A stretch of DNA of 64,000 nucleotides from Amphimedon queenslandica (GCF_000090795.2 NW_003546251.1:531730-595729), one strand, 5' to 3'; numbered from the stretch's first letter, positions 49,043 through 59,260 are shown. Numbers and translations: made by a program. Notes: a model not told the origin generated them from the sequence alone.

Positions 49043-49546
49043 AAAACTGCAATCATCATTGTTGTTGTTGTTGTTAATTAATTATTAATTATTAGTGTTT
49101 GACTTAATTCATTTTTGTGACACCTTTCTTAAAAAACCCTTTCTTATAACTACATCTCTCAATTAATTTAAAGTTTGAACTATCATTATAATTTCTTCTA
49201 TCTCTGTGTGTGTGTGACTGCATTATGTGTAAATGTGTATTATCGTTCATTTGCACAAGAAGATTATTGTGTTGTTAGACAAAGTGCATCTGTTTCAGTC
49301 TATTCTTGTGGGATTAGTTTCAGCCCACAATGAGATCATTGCATAAGAGTTAAGTTTTAAAAGAGGGATGTGAACATGCAAGTAGATGTACATTTAAAAG
49401 CTACAGATGTGTTTGCTGCATTAATTTAATGTCATAATTTTCTTATTTGGTAGGGAAAACCTAAAAGGATTATATTCATTGCTATGTCTGCATGTATATG
49501 ATATGATAGTCACATGCTCTATGGTCCACCCCAGTTTGTAGCATTA

Positions 49547-49556
49547 CCTTTTAAGG
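49547..49556. promoter_or_regulatory. Palindrome CCTTTTAAGG upstream of helicase gene C
   Basis: Differs from the copy A and B palindromes by one base and still fits CC(A/T)6GG; 20 bp before the ATG, as in copy A. Confidence 0.5.
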
Positions 49557-49576
49557 TAGTACTGTGTTTGAACAAG

Positions 49577-52500
49577 ATGGCAGTGGCAGCTAACCCAGCC
49601 GGGACTAACCTCAGTTTTGGTAAGTGTTTTATATAATAGGGTGTGTTAATTATTGATTAATTCTATAGAGACAGACTTCAAAGATCATCTAGATACAAGG
49701 GAACTTATATTTGATGACTTAAGAGCTCATCAGTGTAGTGATAGTGTCCTACTCAAACTGAGTAAAAAACTAGGTAACTGGGACACTGCTGGGTTGTACT
49801 TGAAGATTGTAGCTGATGAAATCAAGGCCATCAAAGTTGATAATAGCTCTGAAGAAAGTAGAAGAGTAGCTCTTTTAAACAAGTGGAAACAAAAGAATGG
49901 AGATGATGCCACATATTACAATCTCATATCTGGTTTATGTGATGCTGACAGAATTGATATTGCTGACCAAGCACTAGACTGCTTGATGAAAAGTAAGTTT
50001 TTATACTCTACAATAGAAACTCACATTACATGTACATGTTACTTACATATTTGATCTCATTTAATGATAATATTTTTTAGATATGATTGAGATTAAGAAG
50101 GAGCAGGAGAAAGCGCGGCAAGAACAGGAAGAGCGGGAAAAGGAAGAAAGGCGGCAGCAGGAAATACAACTAGAATATGAAATGAAAGAAAGTATGTATT
50201 AAAAACATTTGTATAGATTTATGTGTGTCATTTAGATTTTCTAACAAGAATGAAAAGCAAACTGCGATTGAAATGTCTTGATGTTCCAGATCTTCAAATG
50301 TATCTGGGACAAGAAGACGTTAATGAAGTTGCAGTCCATATTTCGAAGGATTGGTACAAATTTGGAAAAATTATGAAAGTTGAGGAGGGCATATTAGATC
50401 ATATTAAAGAAGTGGGGAAAGACAAACTGGAAAGAAAGAGGAAGCTATTAGAACATTTGATTAGCAAAGAAGTTCGATTTGAAGATATAATTTATGGGCT
50501 ATACGATTCAGCCAATGAGCATGATCCATTTATTAATGGGATACTAGATTATTTGTTCAGAATCAGGATTAAACAGCCAGAAGGTAATTTTAAAATGAAA
50601 CCAATAATAATATTAATTTACATAAATAGAATCACCTGATGGTCAGAATCCAAAAACAAATAAAAAGTGGAGTACCAGTTCAAAACTAGAGGAAAAACAG
50701 GGTCGATCATACAAAAAGCAATATCCAATATCAAGACCTCATGATCAGAGTTCAGCTCCATATCTTACTGTTTTCATACCAGTCCCATGGCAAGCAAAGT
50801 TTGACGTAAGACGAAAGAAGCAGCCTACATCGTCACAGCTAATACCACAAAGTCACTTAAATGATTTGACGCCTGATAATTACCGGGAGCATTTCTATAG
50901 TGCACTGTGGCTTGAAGAAGATGAACATATTAAAAAGCTGTCAAGAAAGTATGTACACCAGCTTCATACTGTAAATATATCATGAAGTGATCATTTTCAA
51001 TAGGTGTGATGGTGTAGATTACAAGCTCACAATATATGATCCAAAAAAAGTCCCTCCTTTTCTTACTCAAAATTCATTTCATAAGTATAGATATGGTTAT
51101 ATTTCTGGCTTATCCGATGATAAGATCGAGTATGCTACTCAAGCAAGTGATAACGTCACAATATCACAACCAGATAGCTCAACACGTTTATGCATAGCAT
51201 TTAAGCATCACTACAATTTCAACCACCTTGAAAATCGCATGTACATAGTTGCTGATCATCCATCTAACAGTTTGTTTGAAGCAATAAAGAATGGCACCGA
51301 AGTTAAAGATGGGAGTGAGATAAGAATCTCTGCTGAGTTTACAGTGAAATATTCCTACTTTGATCATCTTCATCATGCTGTCGTCAAGGCTTCAGAGCAT
51401 GTCCTCAAGTGTCTGTTGCCTGATGTTTTTTCTTTTGTTGATCCTTTTCTTAGATTTCAGCCTCAACATTCTGATTTTCGTTACATGAAGCTAGATAAAA
51501 AGCATCAATTAGAAGCTCTAGAGATGATTGCATTTGAATCTCCATCTATTGGCAAACCTCCTCCTCCAGTCATTCTCTATGGTCCGTTTGGTACTGGTAA
51601 AACTCGAATCCTCGCTCGTGCTGCATATGAAGTGATGATGAATGGTGTCAATAAGAATAAATGTACCAGAATATTGATTTCTGCTCACCACGAAATATCA
51701 ATTACAACCTTCATTACTGCTTACTTTGGTGTAATTGAGAAAAAAATTCGTCCGCTTCCTTTTAAGGTGATTTTAATTACCAAACAAAAAAATTATGGAG
51801 TTTATGCCGACATGTATATGACACCAGATGAGTTTTCCAAGAAAAGTGCTGACATAAGCACAATGCCTCATGTCATCATAATCGCTACATACACCACATC
51901 TCTAAAACTCCACCAATACCTCTGCTCTCCCGAAGGTTTCTTCACGCACCTTTTTCTCGATGAAGCAGCTCAGGTCCGTGAGCCTGAAGCTATCACACCA
52001 CTTGCTCTAGCTACTAAAGATGCTAAAATAGTCCTAGCAGGTGATACCCAGCAGGTATGATTAAACATTTTACTGTATAACAGGAAAAATTAGCTGAGTT
52101 ATATTTTGGCCATTGGTGGAATAATAATAAAATTGCCAAAATATATTTTGTTTTATTTTGAACAATTTGCAAATATAACTACAAATTTGCAGACTACCAA
52201 ATTTTCAAACTATATCTTAAATTATTATTGTACATCATTAGGTCGGCCCTAATATATTGGTACTGGGAGAAGAAGCCAAGAAATTTGGGCTCAATGTTTC
52301 CTTGTTGCAGCGTTTGTTGGGGAAATATGAAGAGATTGGTTCAGGAGCAACACGTTATGTCACTAAATTGTCAGTGAATTACCGATCACATAATTCATTG
52401 ATAGAGTTGCCAAACCTATTCTATGAGAATTTGGAGATAAATCCCGACAAGGAATTTCAGAAATGCAGTGGCCCTACTGGCTACAGATTTGTGTCTGCTA

Positions 52501-53710
52501 ACTCAAGGTTGGTTGAGCATTATGATGATCCAGACCAGCAAGGGGTCGAGGCACGCATTGTCTTAGAACAGGTTCGAAAATATCTGGACAAGATGAAACA
52601 AATAAATCCCAAATTTAATCCTCGACATGACGTTTGTATTATCACATCAACAAGGAAGCAGGTATATTTTTATTTGCTATAATTTTCTAATTTAATTGTT
52701 TAGTTGAATCGTATCAGAAGCATGGCCTTTGATTATGACAAATATGAGACAGTGAGAAAAGTTAGCTTTAAACCTTCTTTTATGATACAAGGTGAGAGCT
52801 ACTCTATCCATGTATAATGTTGTATACTGTTGCTTCTAAAATAAAAAGGTCATGAGTTTCAAGCTATCTTTTTAAGTCTGTTTGAACTGGTAGGAGATGA
52901 TGAAATGAATGCCTCTTATATTAAGAGTCTGTTCAATCCTTATGTCTTTAATACTGTCATAACAAGGGCCAAGTTTCATGTGGTTGCAATTGGAAGTCCA
53001 GAAGAAGTTAAGCAGTTTGAGCTTGACACACTCTCTCATCCTGACCGTGGTGGCAATACTACAAAATGCTGGCATGAATATTTGAAATTATGTGAGAAGC
53101 AAAGAACTATTTCAAATGAAAGGTGACTTTACATGATGCAGTGTATCAATGACTTATGTAATTTAGGAAAAGTGCTGAGAAACCTATGCGATCTGTTTCT
53201 AATAATGTACATATAGATGAATCATCAAAAAAAGATGCAGTACCAGAAGGTATGCATATGCATTATTTTTGTCAAATTTCTTTGAAGCTGAAACAAAAGT
53301 TCAATGCAAGCTTGAAAATGTGTTACAAGATGGTGATCGAAGTCAAAAATCAGACATACATGTAGATCTAATACGACCAGAAGGTTGGTATAGTTAGTTG
53401 CAATATTCATAATTGACTTTATTTTAATGCTATAGAGCCTATAGCTACTGTAGCTTCAAGGCAGCTGTCTTCTATGAGTTCCATTGATGGACAACTTAAA
53501 GAGATAGAAACAAGTATAAACCTATAGTTTTGTAAATTTATGTAAAGCTTGTTTAAAAAATAGAACAAATGGAGTTGCTGAGAGAAGGTACGTACCTCTA
53601 TAAATTTATGATTAAAATTATAACATTTAAAATCATCAGAGAACGCACTGTTAAGAGAAAAAATAAAGAGTCTTGAGGAAGAACTTGAAAAAGGTTTGAA
53701 ACTCAAGTAA
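49577..53710 (+). CDS. Death-domain helicase gene, copy C, ending in a coiled coil
   Basis: Fourteen exons (49577-49619, 49669-49992, 50081-50191, 50236-50583, 50630-50948, 51004-52054, 52242-52661, 52704-52791, 52849-53122, 53167-53249, 53288-53383, 53436-53513, 53564-53587, 53640-53710) keep one frame for about 1,109 residues. Domains match copy B up to the helicase end: Death domain, charged helix, Death-like domain (DWYKFGKIMKVEEGILDHI) and SF1 helicase (GPFGTGKT, LFLDEAAQ, LAGDTQQ, LSVNYRSH, QGHEFQAIFLS, NTVITRA). The last five exons are short, and the tail ends in a predicted coiled coil (ENALLREKIKSLEEELEKGL) rather than ZU5-UPA-Death. A poly(A) signal lies at 53,755. This is the cleanest helicase-only copy: all helicase motifs are kept and I saw no frame break. 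Role inferred: Death-fold signalling controlled by nucleic-acid binding. Confidence 0.84.
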
Positions 53711-53878
53711 AAAATTTTTTGAAATTTTTTTTAGAAAAAAGGAAAAATTACAAAAATAAAGACAACAAGAAATAAAGCTTGTTTTATCACTTGACTTTTA
53801 TGCATTGTTTTATTTATTAAAAGATCAGTGGTACAATATAGATCTATAATATCTCCGCCCAGTTACAAATCAAAAAAC

Positions 53879-54575
53879 ATGGAGGCAGCTAAAGATTTAT
53901 TAAAAAGAGCTGTTGAGCTTGATAAATCAGAGAAATATTCAGAAGCTTTAATATGCTACGAGGAAGGAATACAAAACCTACTGAGAGCAATGGAAGGAAG
54001 GTAGGACAATACTGATTATATAATTCCTTTCATTAATGGCACACAGACCTGAGGCTGAAGTTAAAGATATAAGAAAAAGAGCTGAGAGTTATCTTGCTCG
54101 TGCAGAAGAAATAAAGAAAAGAGCAAAAACAGAGAAAGGTAACATGTAAAGGGACTGTATGGGATTGTGGTCTACCATTAGACTGTATGGTTATTTTGTG
54201 TTATCAAGAGTGGATCATAGCTACTTTTGATTACAAGTATAAAAAATACTTCATTATCCATGTAGTTATGTCTTTATTATTATTCTTGTCTAATTTTCCA
54301 GTACAATCAAAGCAACAAGTAAAGTATCTTCATATTCCAGAGGGAGCTACTGGCTATAGTTATTACACAATCTTTAAGTCATGCTTAGAGAAAGGAGGAA
54401 TCACCTGGGTAGAGGTAGAGGATCCTTACATCAGATACAATCATCAGGTAATCATGTGATCGTCATGTGATTAATTTTTTCGTAGGTTCATAATTTCGTT
54501 AGATTCTGTGAAATGTTAGTAAAGCATTGTCTACCAATGCTTAAGTCAGTTTCATTGTTAACTGGAGTAGGAGAG
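53879..54575 (+). CDS. MITD1: MITD1, 5' four exons
   Basis: Exons 53879-54000, 54047-54138, 54302-54447 and 54486-54575 join in phase (150 residues). Residues 1-80 are an MIT domain (LLKRAVELDKSEKYSEALIC, YEEGIQNLL), the three-helix module that binds ESCRT-III tails. The MITD1-specific C-terminal domain then begins (YLHIPEGATGYSY, VEDPYIRYNHQ, HNFVRFCEML). In other animals MITD1 acts in ESCRT-III-linked abscission. The next exons do not follow: a 177-bp-family array and an assembly gap come next, and recognisable 3' exons lie only at 58,595-58,831. The gene is therefore interrupted in this assembly. Confidence 0.85.
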
Positions 54576-54639
54576 GTAATCAAGTGATGAATTGCAATAG
54601 TAATGATAATATGTAATCAGTTATTTCTGTAATAATATA

Positions 54640-55105
54640 TACATATTGATGTACTCATGCTATATAGCAAGTTTGAGCTGATTCTGAAAATATTTTTTGA
54701 TTTATGAGCATTTAAAAAAACGAGCCAATTTTGGAAAAATATCCAAGGCTATAGCCCATGGTTTTTTCCAAAAAATGGCCCCGAAATCATCCCAAATTTT
54801 TATTACATTTTCTGATACATATTGATGTACTTATGTTGTGTAGTAAGTTTGAGCTGATTCCGACAAATATTTTTCAAGTTATGGCCATTTTTTTAAATGG
54901 GCCAATTTTTGAAAATTATCCAAGGCTATATTATGGCCATTTTTTTAAATGGGCCAATTTTTGAAAATTATCCAAGGCTATATTATGGCCATTTTTTTAA
55001 ATGGGCCAATTTTTGAAAATTATCCAAGGCTATAGCCCATGGTTTTTTCCAAAAAATGGCTCCGAAATCACCCCAAATTTTTATTACATTTTCTGATACA
55101 TATTG
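54640..55105. repeat. 177-bp-family repeat array next to the gap
   Basis: Units carry aaggctatagcccatggttt and gatacatattgatgtactta. A 61-bp stretch (ggccatttttttaaatgggc.. to ..aaggctatatta) is itself tandemly repeated around 54,885-55,035. The array runs straight into the Ns. Confidence 0.8.
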
Positions 55106-55115
55106 NNNNNNNNNN
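55106..55115. other. Assembly gap (10 N)
   Basis: Ten Ns of nominal length. They fall at the junction of a tandem repeat and a fold-back element, both hard to assemble, so the true missing length and the local order are uncertain. Confidence 0.99.
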
Positions 55116-55326
55116 TTTGTTAGTTCATATGAATATGATTATAATGTGCATTCTCATGTGAAATATCCATAGCAACAAAAACAGTGTTGTTATATGATAG
55201 TAGGTATAATGTTACAGTGGGTGTATCAACAGTATATACATGTTATTTCTAGCCTGAAGTTGTTACTATAATTAGATACTTCATGCTATTTTAAGCATTG
55301 CTGATGTGGCAGGAAGTTATGCAATG
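55116..55326. mobile_element. Fold-back element, right half only
   Basis: Matches the right half of the element at 56,846-57,226 (tttgttagttcatatgaata through to ggcaggaagttatgcaatg). The left arm is missing, presumably lost in the gap. Confidence 0.75.
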
Positions 55327-55379
55327 CTACTATTTTTAGGTAATTTTTCTAAATTTAGATACAGGAAGCAGCATGTTTT

Positions 55380-55515
55380 AGAAAATCCCCAGGGAGAGTA
55401 CCTTGGAAATCCCCAGGTATCTGGGAAAGTACCTGGGAAATCCCCAGGTCCAGGGAAAGTACCTTGGAAATCCCCAGATCCAGGGAAAATACCTGGGAAA
55501 GTACCTGGGAAATCC
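55380..55515. repeat. GGAAATCCCCAGG minisatellite upstream of alpha-kinase 1
   Basis: About four diverged units of roughly 30 bp (gggaaagtacctgggaaatc, then cccaggtcca). Shorter versions lie at 57,280-57,345 and 61,130-61,190, always just before the TATA box of an alpha-kinase gene. It can be read as PGKVPGKSP repeats but stops before the kinase frame. Confidence 0.8.
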
Positions 55516-55533
55516 TCTTCAATGACTGAAGCC

Positions 55534-55543
55534 TATAAAAAGG
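55534..55543 (+). promoter_or_regulatory. TATA box, alpha-kinase 1
   Basis: TATAAAAAGG in a block (gactgaagcctataaaaa) shared with alpha-kinases 2 and 4; 72 bp before the ATG at 55,616. Confidence 0.65.
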
Positions 55544-55615
55544 CAAACAACTAAGGGTAGACTCAGTCTCACTAGACTGTAGATCTATACAAAAGTTTAG
55601 TGTAGTTGAGGAAAC

Positions 55616-56389
55616 ATGAATCCCTTTGGCTTTGTCTGTACATTTGAAATGAAGCCTTTTGCTGAAGGACGGTTTCGCTCAGCTTATAAAGGAATTTGGA
55701 CAACTCCAGATAAGTTTGGGAAGTTGTGTGTTGTTAAAAAGATGAGGTCAGGAGCAGTGTTCACTCCAACAGCTTGGGATTGTACATTGAAGATTTATGA
55801 CAGAGCTAGAACACTAGCACAGCAGTTCAATAGGGGAAAATATTCAAATTTTCCAGTACAATTTACTGACACAAGCACACTTACAGTGAATGGCTCATTC
55901 CCACGTGAGTATGTTGTTGCTGAAGATTTTTTAGAGGGAAATTTTTTAAAATGGTGTAACAATTATGGCTATATTTCACCTAAAGCTAGGTCTGAGAACA
56001 TCACAATGCCAGCATTTGTTCACTGGAGCTGGCTATATACAAAAGGGCAAGAAATGGTGTGTGATCTTCAAGGAACTCGTGATGAAAATGGCTATCATTT
56101 GACTGACCCTGTAATCCTCTCACTTAACAATATGTATGGTGAGACAGACATGGGAATAGAGGGTATGGCCATGTTTTTCATGAACCATGAATGCAATGAT
56201 ATCTGTAAGGGATGGAGGAGGCCTCGCTTTGAGTCTTTCAAAGGAAGGATTCCAGGAGTAACATTAGCAGCTTGTAAACATGTGCAGCACCAAGTCAATA
56301 ATGCCACTTCGTACAGGTTTGACATGAGATTCCCTCAACCCATTAAAGATATTGTTACAAGAGTGTTTCTGGAAACTGCTCAAGCTTAG
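55616..56389 (+). CDS. Alpha-kinase 1, intronless
   Basis: One uninterrupted 257-residue frame consisting only of an atypical alpha-kinase (MHCK/EEF2K/TRPM7-type) domain. Visible landmarks: glycine-rich GRFRSAYKG, ATP lysine K41/K42 in CVVKKM, hinge EYVVAEDFLEG, catalytic D150 and Q152 in CDLQGT, D164 in LTDPVILS. The structural zinc set is H136 (VHWSW), H191, C193 and C197 (HECNDIC). All are present, so an active Ser/Thr kinase is plausible; the substrate is unknown. No regulatory domain is attached, unlike EEF2K or TRPM6/7. The absence of introns contrasts with every other gene in the window. AATAAA at 56,519. Confidence 0.88.
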   Translation: MNPFGFVCTFEMKPFAEGRFRSAYKGIWTTPDKFGKLCVVKKMRSGAVFTPTAWDCTLKIYDRARTLAQQFNRGKYSNFPVQFTDTSTLTVNGSFPREYVVAEDFLEGNFLKWCNNYGYISPKARSENITMPAFVHWSWLYTKGQEMVCDLQGTRDENGYHLTDPVILSLNNMYGETDMGIEGMAMFFMNHECNDICKGWRRPRFESFKGRIPGVTLAACKHVQHQVNNATSYRFDMRFPQPIKDIVTRVFLETAQA

Positions 56390-56645
56390 AGCTAACTTAA
56401 ACTTAAGAACAATAGTATACATTTTTAGCTGCATTTTTAAAGTATTGAGTGTTAGTAAACTATATAGATCTATCTAGCTGCTTTTTTGAACAAATATTTG
56501 TTTGTATGATATTTAAAGAATAAAGACTTTATGATTTATTGTCTCTTATATTTTGAGAGTTTATATTCATATCCAGTTTTATAACCTTATGACACATTTA
56601 CATTACAGCTACACACAAAGATGGCGTCACAGATACCAGTAGCCA

Positions 56646-56714
56646 TTCTACCCATGCCTGCTCTATGGTGGCCCTCATTGCTAAGAGTCCATGATTACGT
56701 AGGATCATGATATT
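56646..56714. pseudogene. Adducin-head exon fragment after alpha-kinase 1
   Basis: About 65 bp (cccatgcctgctctatggtg and onward to aggatcatgatatt) nearly identical to part of adducin-head exon 3 at 62,577-62,641. Isolated, with no flanking exon. Confidence 0.82.
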
Positions 56715-56845
56715 AAATATACTATTACTATAATAATATACTGTTATTTAGTAGACTATCAAAACAGTTTATGTTTCTTTGATATGGCAAATTTACCACA
56801 GCAGTGTTTGGCACGTTTGCTGTAGCCTGTTCGATCTACTACTAA

Positions 56846-57226
56846 CATTGCATAACTTCCTGCCACATCAGCAATGCTTAAAATAGCATGACGTATCTAA
56901 TTATAGTAACAACTTCAGTCAGCAGTGGCTAGAAATAACATTACACCCATTGTACCCACTATTCCCACTAACAACACTGCACCCAGTTGTTTTGTTAGTT
57001 CATATGAATATGATTAATGTGCATTCTCATGTGAAATATCTATAGCAACAAAACAACTGGGCATTAAAAGGTTGCAGTGTTGTTAATATGATAGTGGGTA
57101 TGATGTTACAGTGGGTGTATCAACAGTATACATGTTATTTCTAGCCACTGCTGACTGAAGTTGTTACTATAATTAGATACATCATGCTATTTTAAGCATG
57201 CTGATATGGCAGGAAGTTATGCAATG
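56846..57226. mobile_element. Fold-back element with about 95-bp arms
   Basis: A 381-bp inverted repeat. The left arm begins cattgcataacttcctgcca and the right arm ends ggcaggaagttatgcaatg, with matching inner parts (agtcagcagtggctagaaat versus its complement). No ORF. Related copies at 55,116-55,326 (half) and 60,645-61,050. Each copy lies just upstream of an alpha-kinase minisatellite, so it may be mobile or simply part of the duplicated unit. Confidence 0.8.
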
Positions 57227-57360
57227 CTACTATTTTTAGGTAATTTTCCTAAATTTAGATACAGGAAACAGCATGCTGTAAAAAATCCCCAGGGGAAGTA
57301 CCTTGGACATCCCCAGGTCCAGGGAAAGTACCTGGGGAATCCTCTTCAATGACTGAAGCC

Positions 57361-57370
57361 TATAAAAAGA
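57361..57370 (+). promoter_or_regulatory. TATA box, alpha-kinase 2
   Basis: TATAAAAAGA in the same gactgaagcc block; 65 bp before the ATG at 57,426. Confidence 0.6.
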
Positions 57371-57425
57371 AAACAACTAAGGGTAGCTTGTATTGTATTA
57401 GTTCATTAGTTGAGAAAAGTTGACT

Positions 57426-58181
57426 ATGACTACCTTTGAAAGGAATCCCTTTGCTGAAGGACGGTTTCGCTCAGCTTATAAAGGAACTTGGACAACTCCA
57501 GATAAGTATGGACGGCAATGCGTTATTAAAAGGATGAGGTCAGGAGCAGTGTTCACTCCAACAGCTTGGGATTGTACATTGAAGATTTATGACAGAGCTA
57601 GAACACTAGCACAACAGTTCAATAGGGGAAAATATTCAAATTTTCCAGTACGCTTTACTGACACATTCACACATACAGTGGTTGACTCATTTCCACTTGA
57701 GTATGTTGTAGTTGAGGATTTCTTACAGGGGAATTTCTTAAAGTGGTGTAATAACTATGGCTTTATTTCACCTAAAGCTAAATCTGAGCACATAACAATG
57801 CCAGCATTAGTTCACTGGAGCTGGCTGTATACAAGAGGACAGGAAATGCTATGTGATCTACAAGGAACTCGTGATGAAAATGGCTATCATTTGACTGACC
57901 CTGTAATCCTCTCACTCAACCAGAGTTATGGTGAGACAGATAATGGAATAGAGGGTATGTCAATGTTTTTCATGAACCACGAATGCAATGATATCTGTAA
58001 AGGATGGGGGAGGCCTCATTTGGAGTATTTTATAGGAAAGATCCCAACAGAAACATTAACAGCGTGTGAATTTATGCAGCACCAAGTCAATAATGCCACT
58101 TCGTACAGGTTTGAGATGAAATTCCCACCAGCCATTAAAGATATTGTTACAAGAATGTTTCTGGAAATTGCTCAAGCTTAG
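57426..58181 (+). CDS. Alpha-kinase 2, intronless
   Basis: A 251-residue single-exon alpha-kinase, closest to copy 1. The start is the ATG MTTFERNPF; an upstream TTG is in frame but is not needed. It keeps CVIKRM, EYVVVEDFLQG, CDLQGT, LTDPVILS and the zinc ligands VHWSW plus NHECNDIC. It has the same foldback-minisatellite-TATA upstream block as copies 1 and 4. Whether copies 1 and 2 differ in substrate cannot be told. Confidence 0.88.
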   Translation: MTTFERNPFAEGRFRSAYKGTWTTPDKYGRQCVIKRMRSGAVFTPTAWDCTLKIYDRARTLAQQFNRGKYSNFPVRFTDTFTHTVVDSFPLEYVVVEDFLQGNFLKWCNNYGFISPKAKSEHITMPALVHWSWLYTRGQEMLCDLQGTRDENGYHLTDPVILSLNQSYGETDNGIEGMSMFFMNHECNDICKGWGRPHLEYFIGKIPTETLTACEFMQHQVNNATSYRFEMKFPPAIKDIVTRMFLEIAQA

Positions 58182-58439
58182 AGAGTCTCAAGCTTAGACT
58201 CTAGCTAAGTTTATAAACTTGAACTTGAGAACATAATTATATATACATATAATTTTTACCTGCATTATTTAGTGAGTGTTAGTAAACTAATAGCTGCTGC
58301 TTTGTTGTACTATTTTTGTTTGTATAATTAACATTTAAAGACGTTACAGTTATGGTTTATTGTCTCTTACTTTGAAAGTTTATATTGATATCCAGTTTTA
58401 TAACCCTACAAAATAATCGTGACACATAGATCTATATCA

Positions 58440-58583
58440 CAGCTACACACTGAGATAATCTTATACCTTTCTATCCAGTAACCTCATACTATTAGCCTCA
58501 AAGGTCATCACAAAATGCATAAAAAACTATAAGAAAAATAGTAAACGTTGAACTAATTTACTTATACTAGAAGCAGCAGCCTC
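58440..58583. pseudogene. Adducin-head 3' fragments after alpha-kinase 2
   Basis: Pieces matching the adducin-head 3' exon and introns (cctttctatccagtaacctc near 58,466; cataaaaaactataag; ctagaagcagcagcctc to 58,583) in the same order as at 62,325-62,900 but with the intervening exons deleted. Confidence 0.7.
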
Positions 58584-58594
58584 ATTCTCTCTCT

Positions 58595-58831
58595 TACTCT
58601 TCAACACTACATGACAGGGAAATATGCTTCAGTAATGGTTGGATGATTAAAATTGGATGAGGGTTGGACTATTTTCAAAGACCAACAGTTAGTATTACAT
58701 TATTTATTTCATTCCTCTCTTGTTTATAGGGGCAGTATAGCATTGGTTACCATGACTATGACCTTCGACCTTGTCACAAGACAACTGTAGAAATATTTCA
58801 TGTTTTATGTACCCAAAAATTAAGCAGTTGA
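58595..58831 (+). pseudogene. Displaced 3' exons of MITD1
   Basis: A partial exon (58,595-58,687) reads YSSTLHDREICFSNGWMIKI, then G, a TGA where arginine is expected, and GLDYFQRPT. The last exon (58,730-58,831) reads [24 protein letters not shown] and a stop nine codons on. Both match the MITD1 C-terminal domain (human-like HDREIRFNNGW, GRGLDYF, LGYCDFDLRPCHETT) in the right order and phase. The first exon lacks its 5' part, replaced by adducin-derived sequence. The in-frame TGA (58,658-58,660) and the truncation argue for a relic, separated from exons 1-4 by two alpha-kinase genes. Confidence 0.8.
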
Positions 58832-59213
58832 TAAAAGCTTACAATTTTGTACTTCTGTAGATATGAGTAGCAAATTCCTTAGATCTACATTTTGTTAGTT
58901 TAGTTTTGTATTTCTTGGCGTCACTTGAGATTGCTCAATGAATACAAGTACTGCACTAATCAATAAACTATGATAATAGGTTAGTCTAAAAATAGAACAT
59001 TGTTATTTTTGGGTGCAATAACAGTCTCAATGTATGTTTTATGACATCATTGACATAATTGACTGTTTGGCTTGCCAACAACTATAGTAGGGACACCACC
59101 TGGGAATTTTTAATTCTGCTAAGTCAGCACCAACAGGTAAATGTGTAGATAGTAGGGTCTTAGGGACACCACCTGGGGAATTTTTATTTCAACTACACTA
59201 GATTATATAAAGA

Positions 59214-59222
59214 TTTGATCTC
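59214..59222 (+). promoter_or_regulatory. TATA box, alpha-kinase 3
   Basis: TATATAAAG 38 bp before the ATG at 59,261. The upstream region differs from copies 1, 2 and 4: it carries a direct repeat (gggacaccacctggg at 59,092 and 59,162) instead of the minisatellite. Confidence 0.5.
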
Positions 59223-59260
59223 TCTCTCTCTAAGTAACAGTATTTTTGTTGCTTCAGCCA

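Larger units (their letters stand above)
48656..54600. repeat. Duplication unit 3 (DOCK 3' end, helicase C, MITD1)
   Basis: It begins with sequence matching the last DOCK intron (from about 35,830), includes a copy of the DOCK terminal exon, and runs through helicase gene C into MITD1. Confidence 0.75.

Noticed and set aside
55306-55554. Frame with PGKVPGKSPG repeats before alpha-kinase 1, and a similar one at 61,103
   Set aside because: It reads a minisatellite and a TATA box, ends before the kinase ATG and is out of frame with it; the same block in copy 2 is shortened without keeping a frame.
58658-58660. TGA in the MITD1 exon as a selenocysteine codon
   Set aside because: The conserved residue is arginine, MITD1 is not a selenoprotein, and the exon is already truncated at its 5' end.
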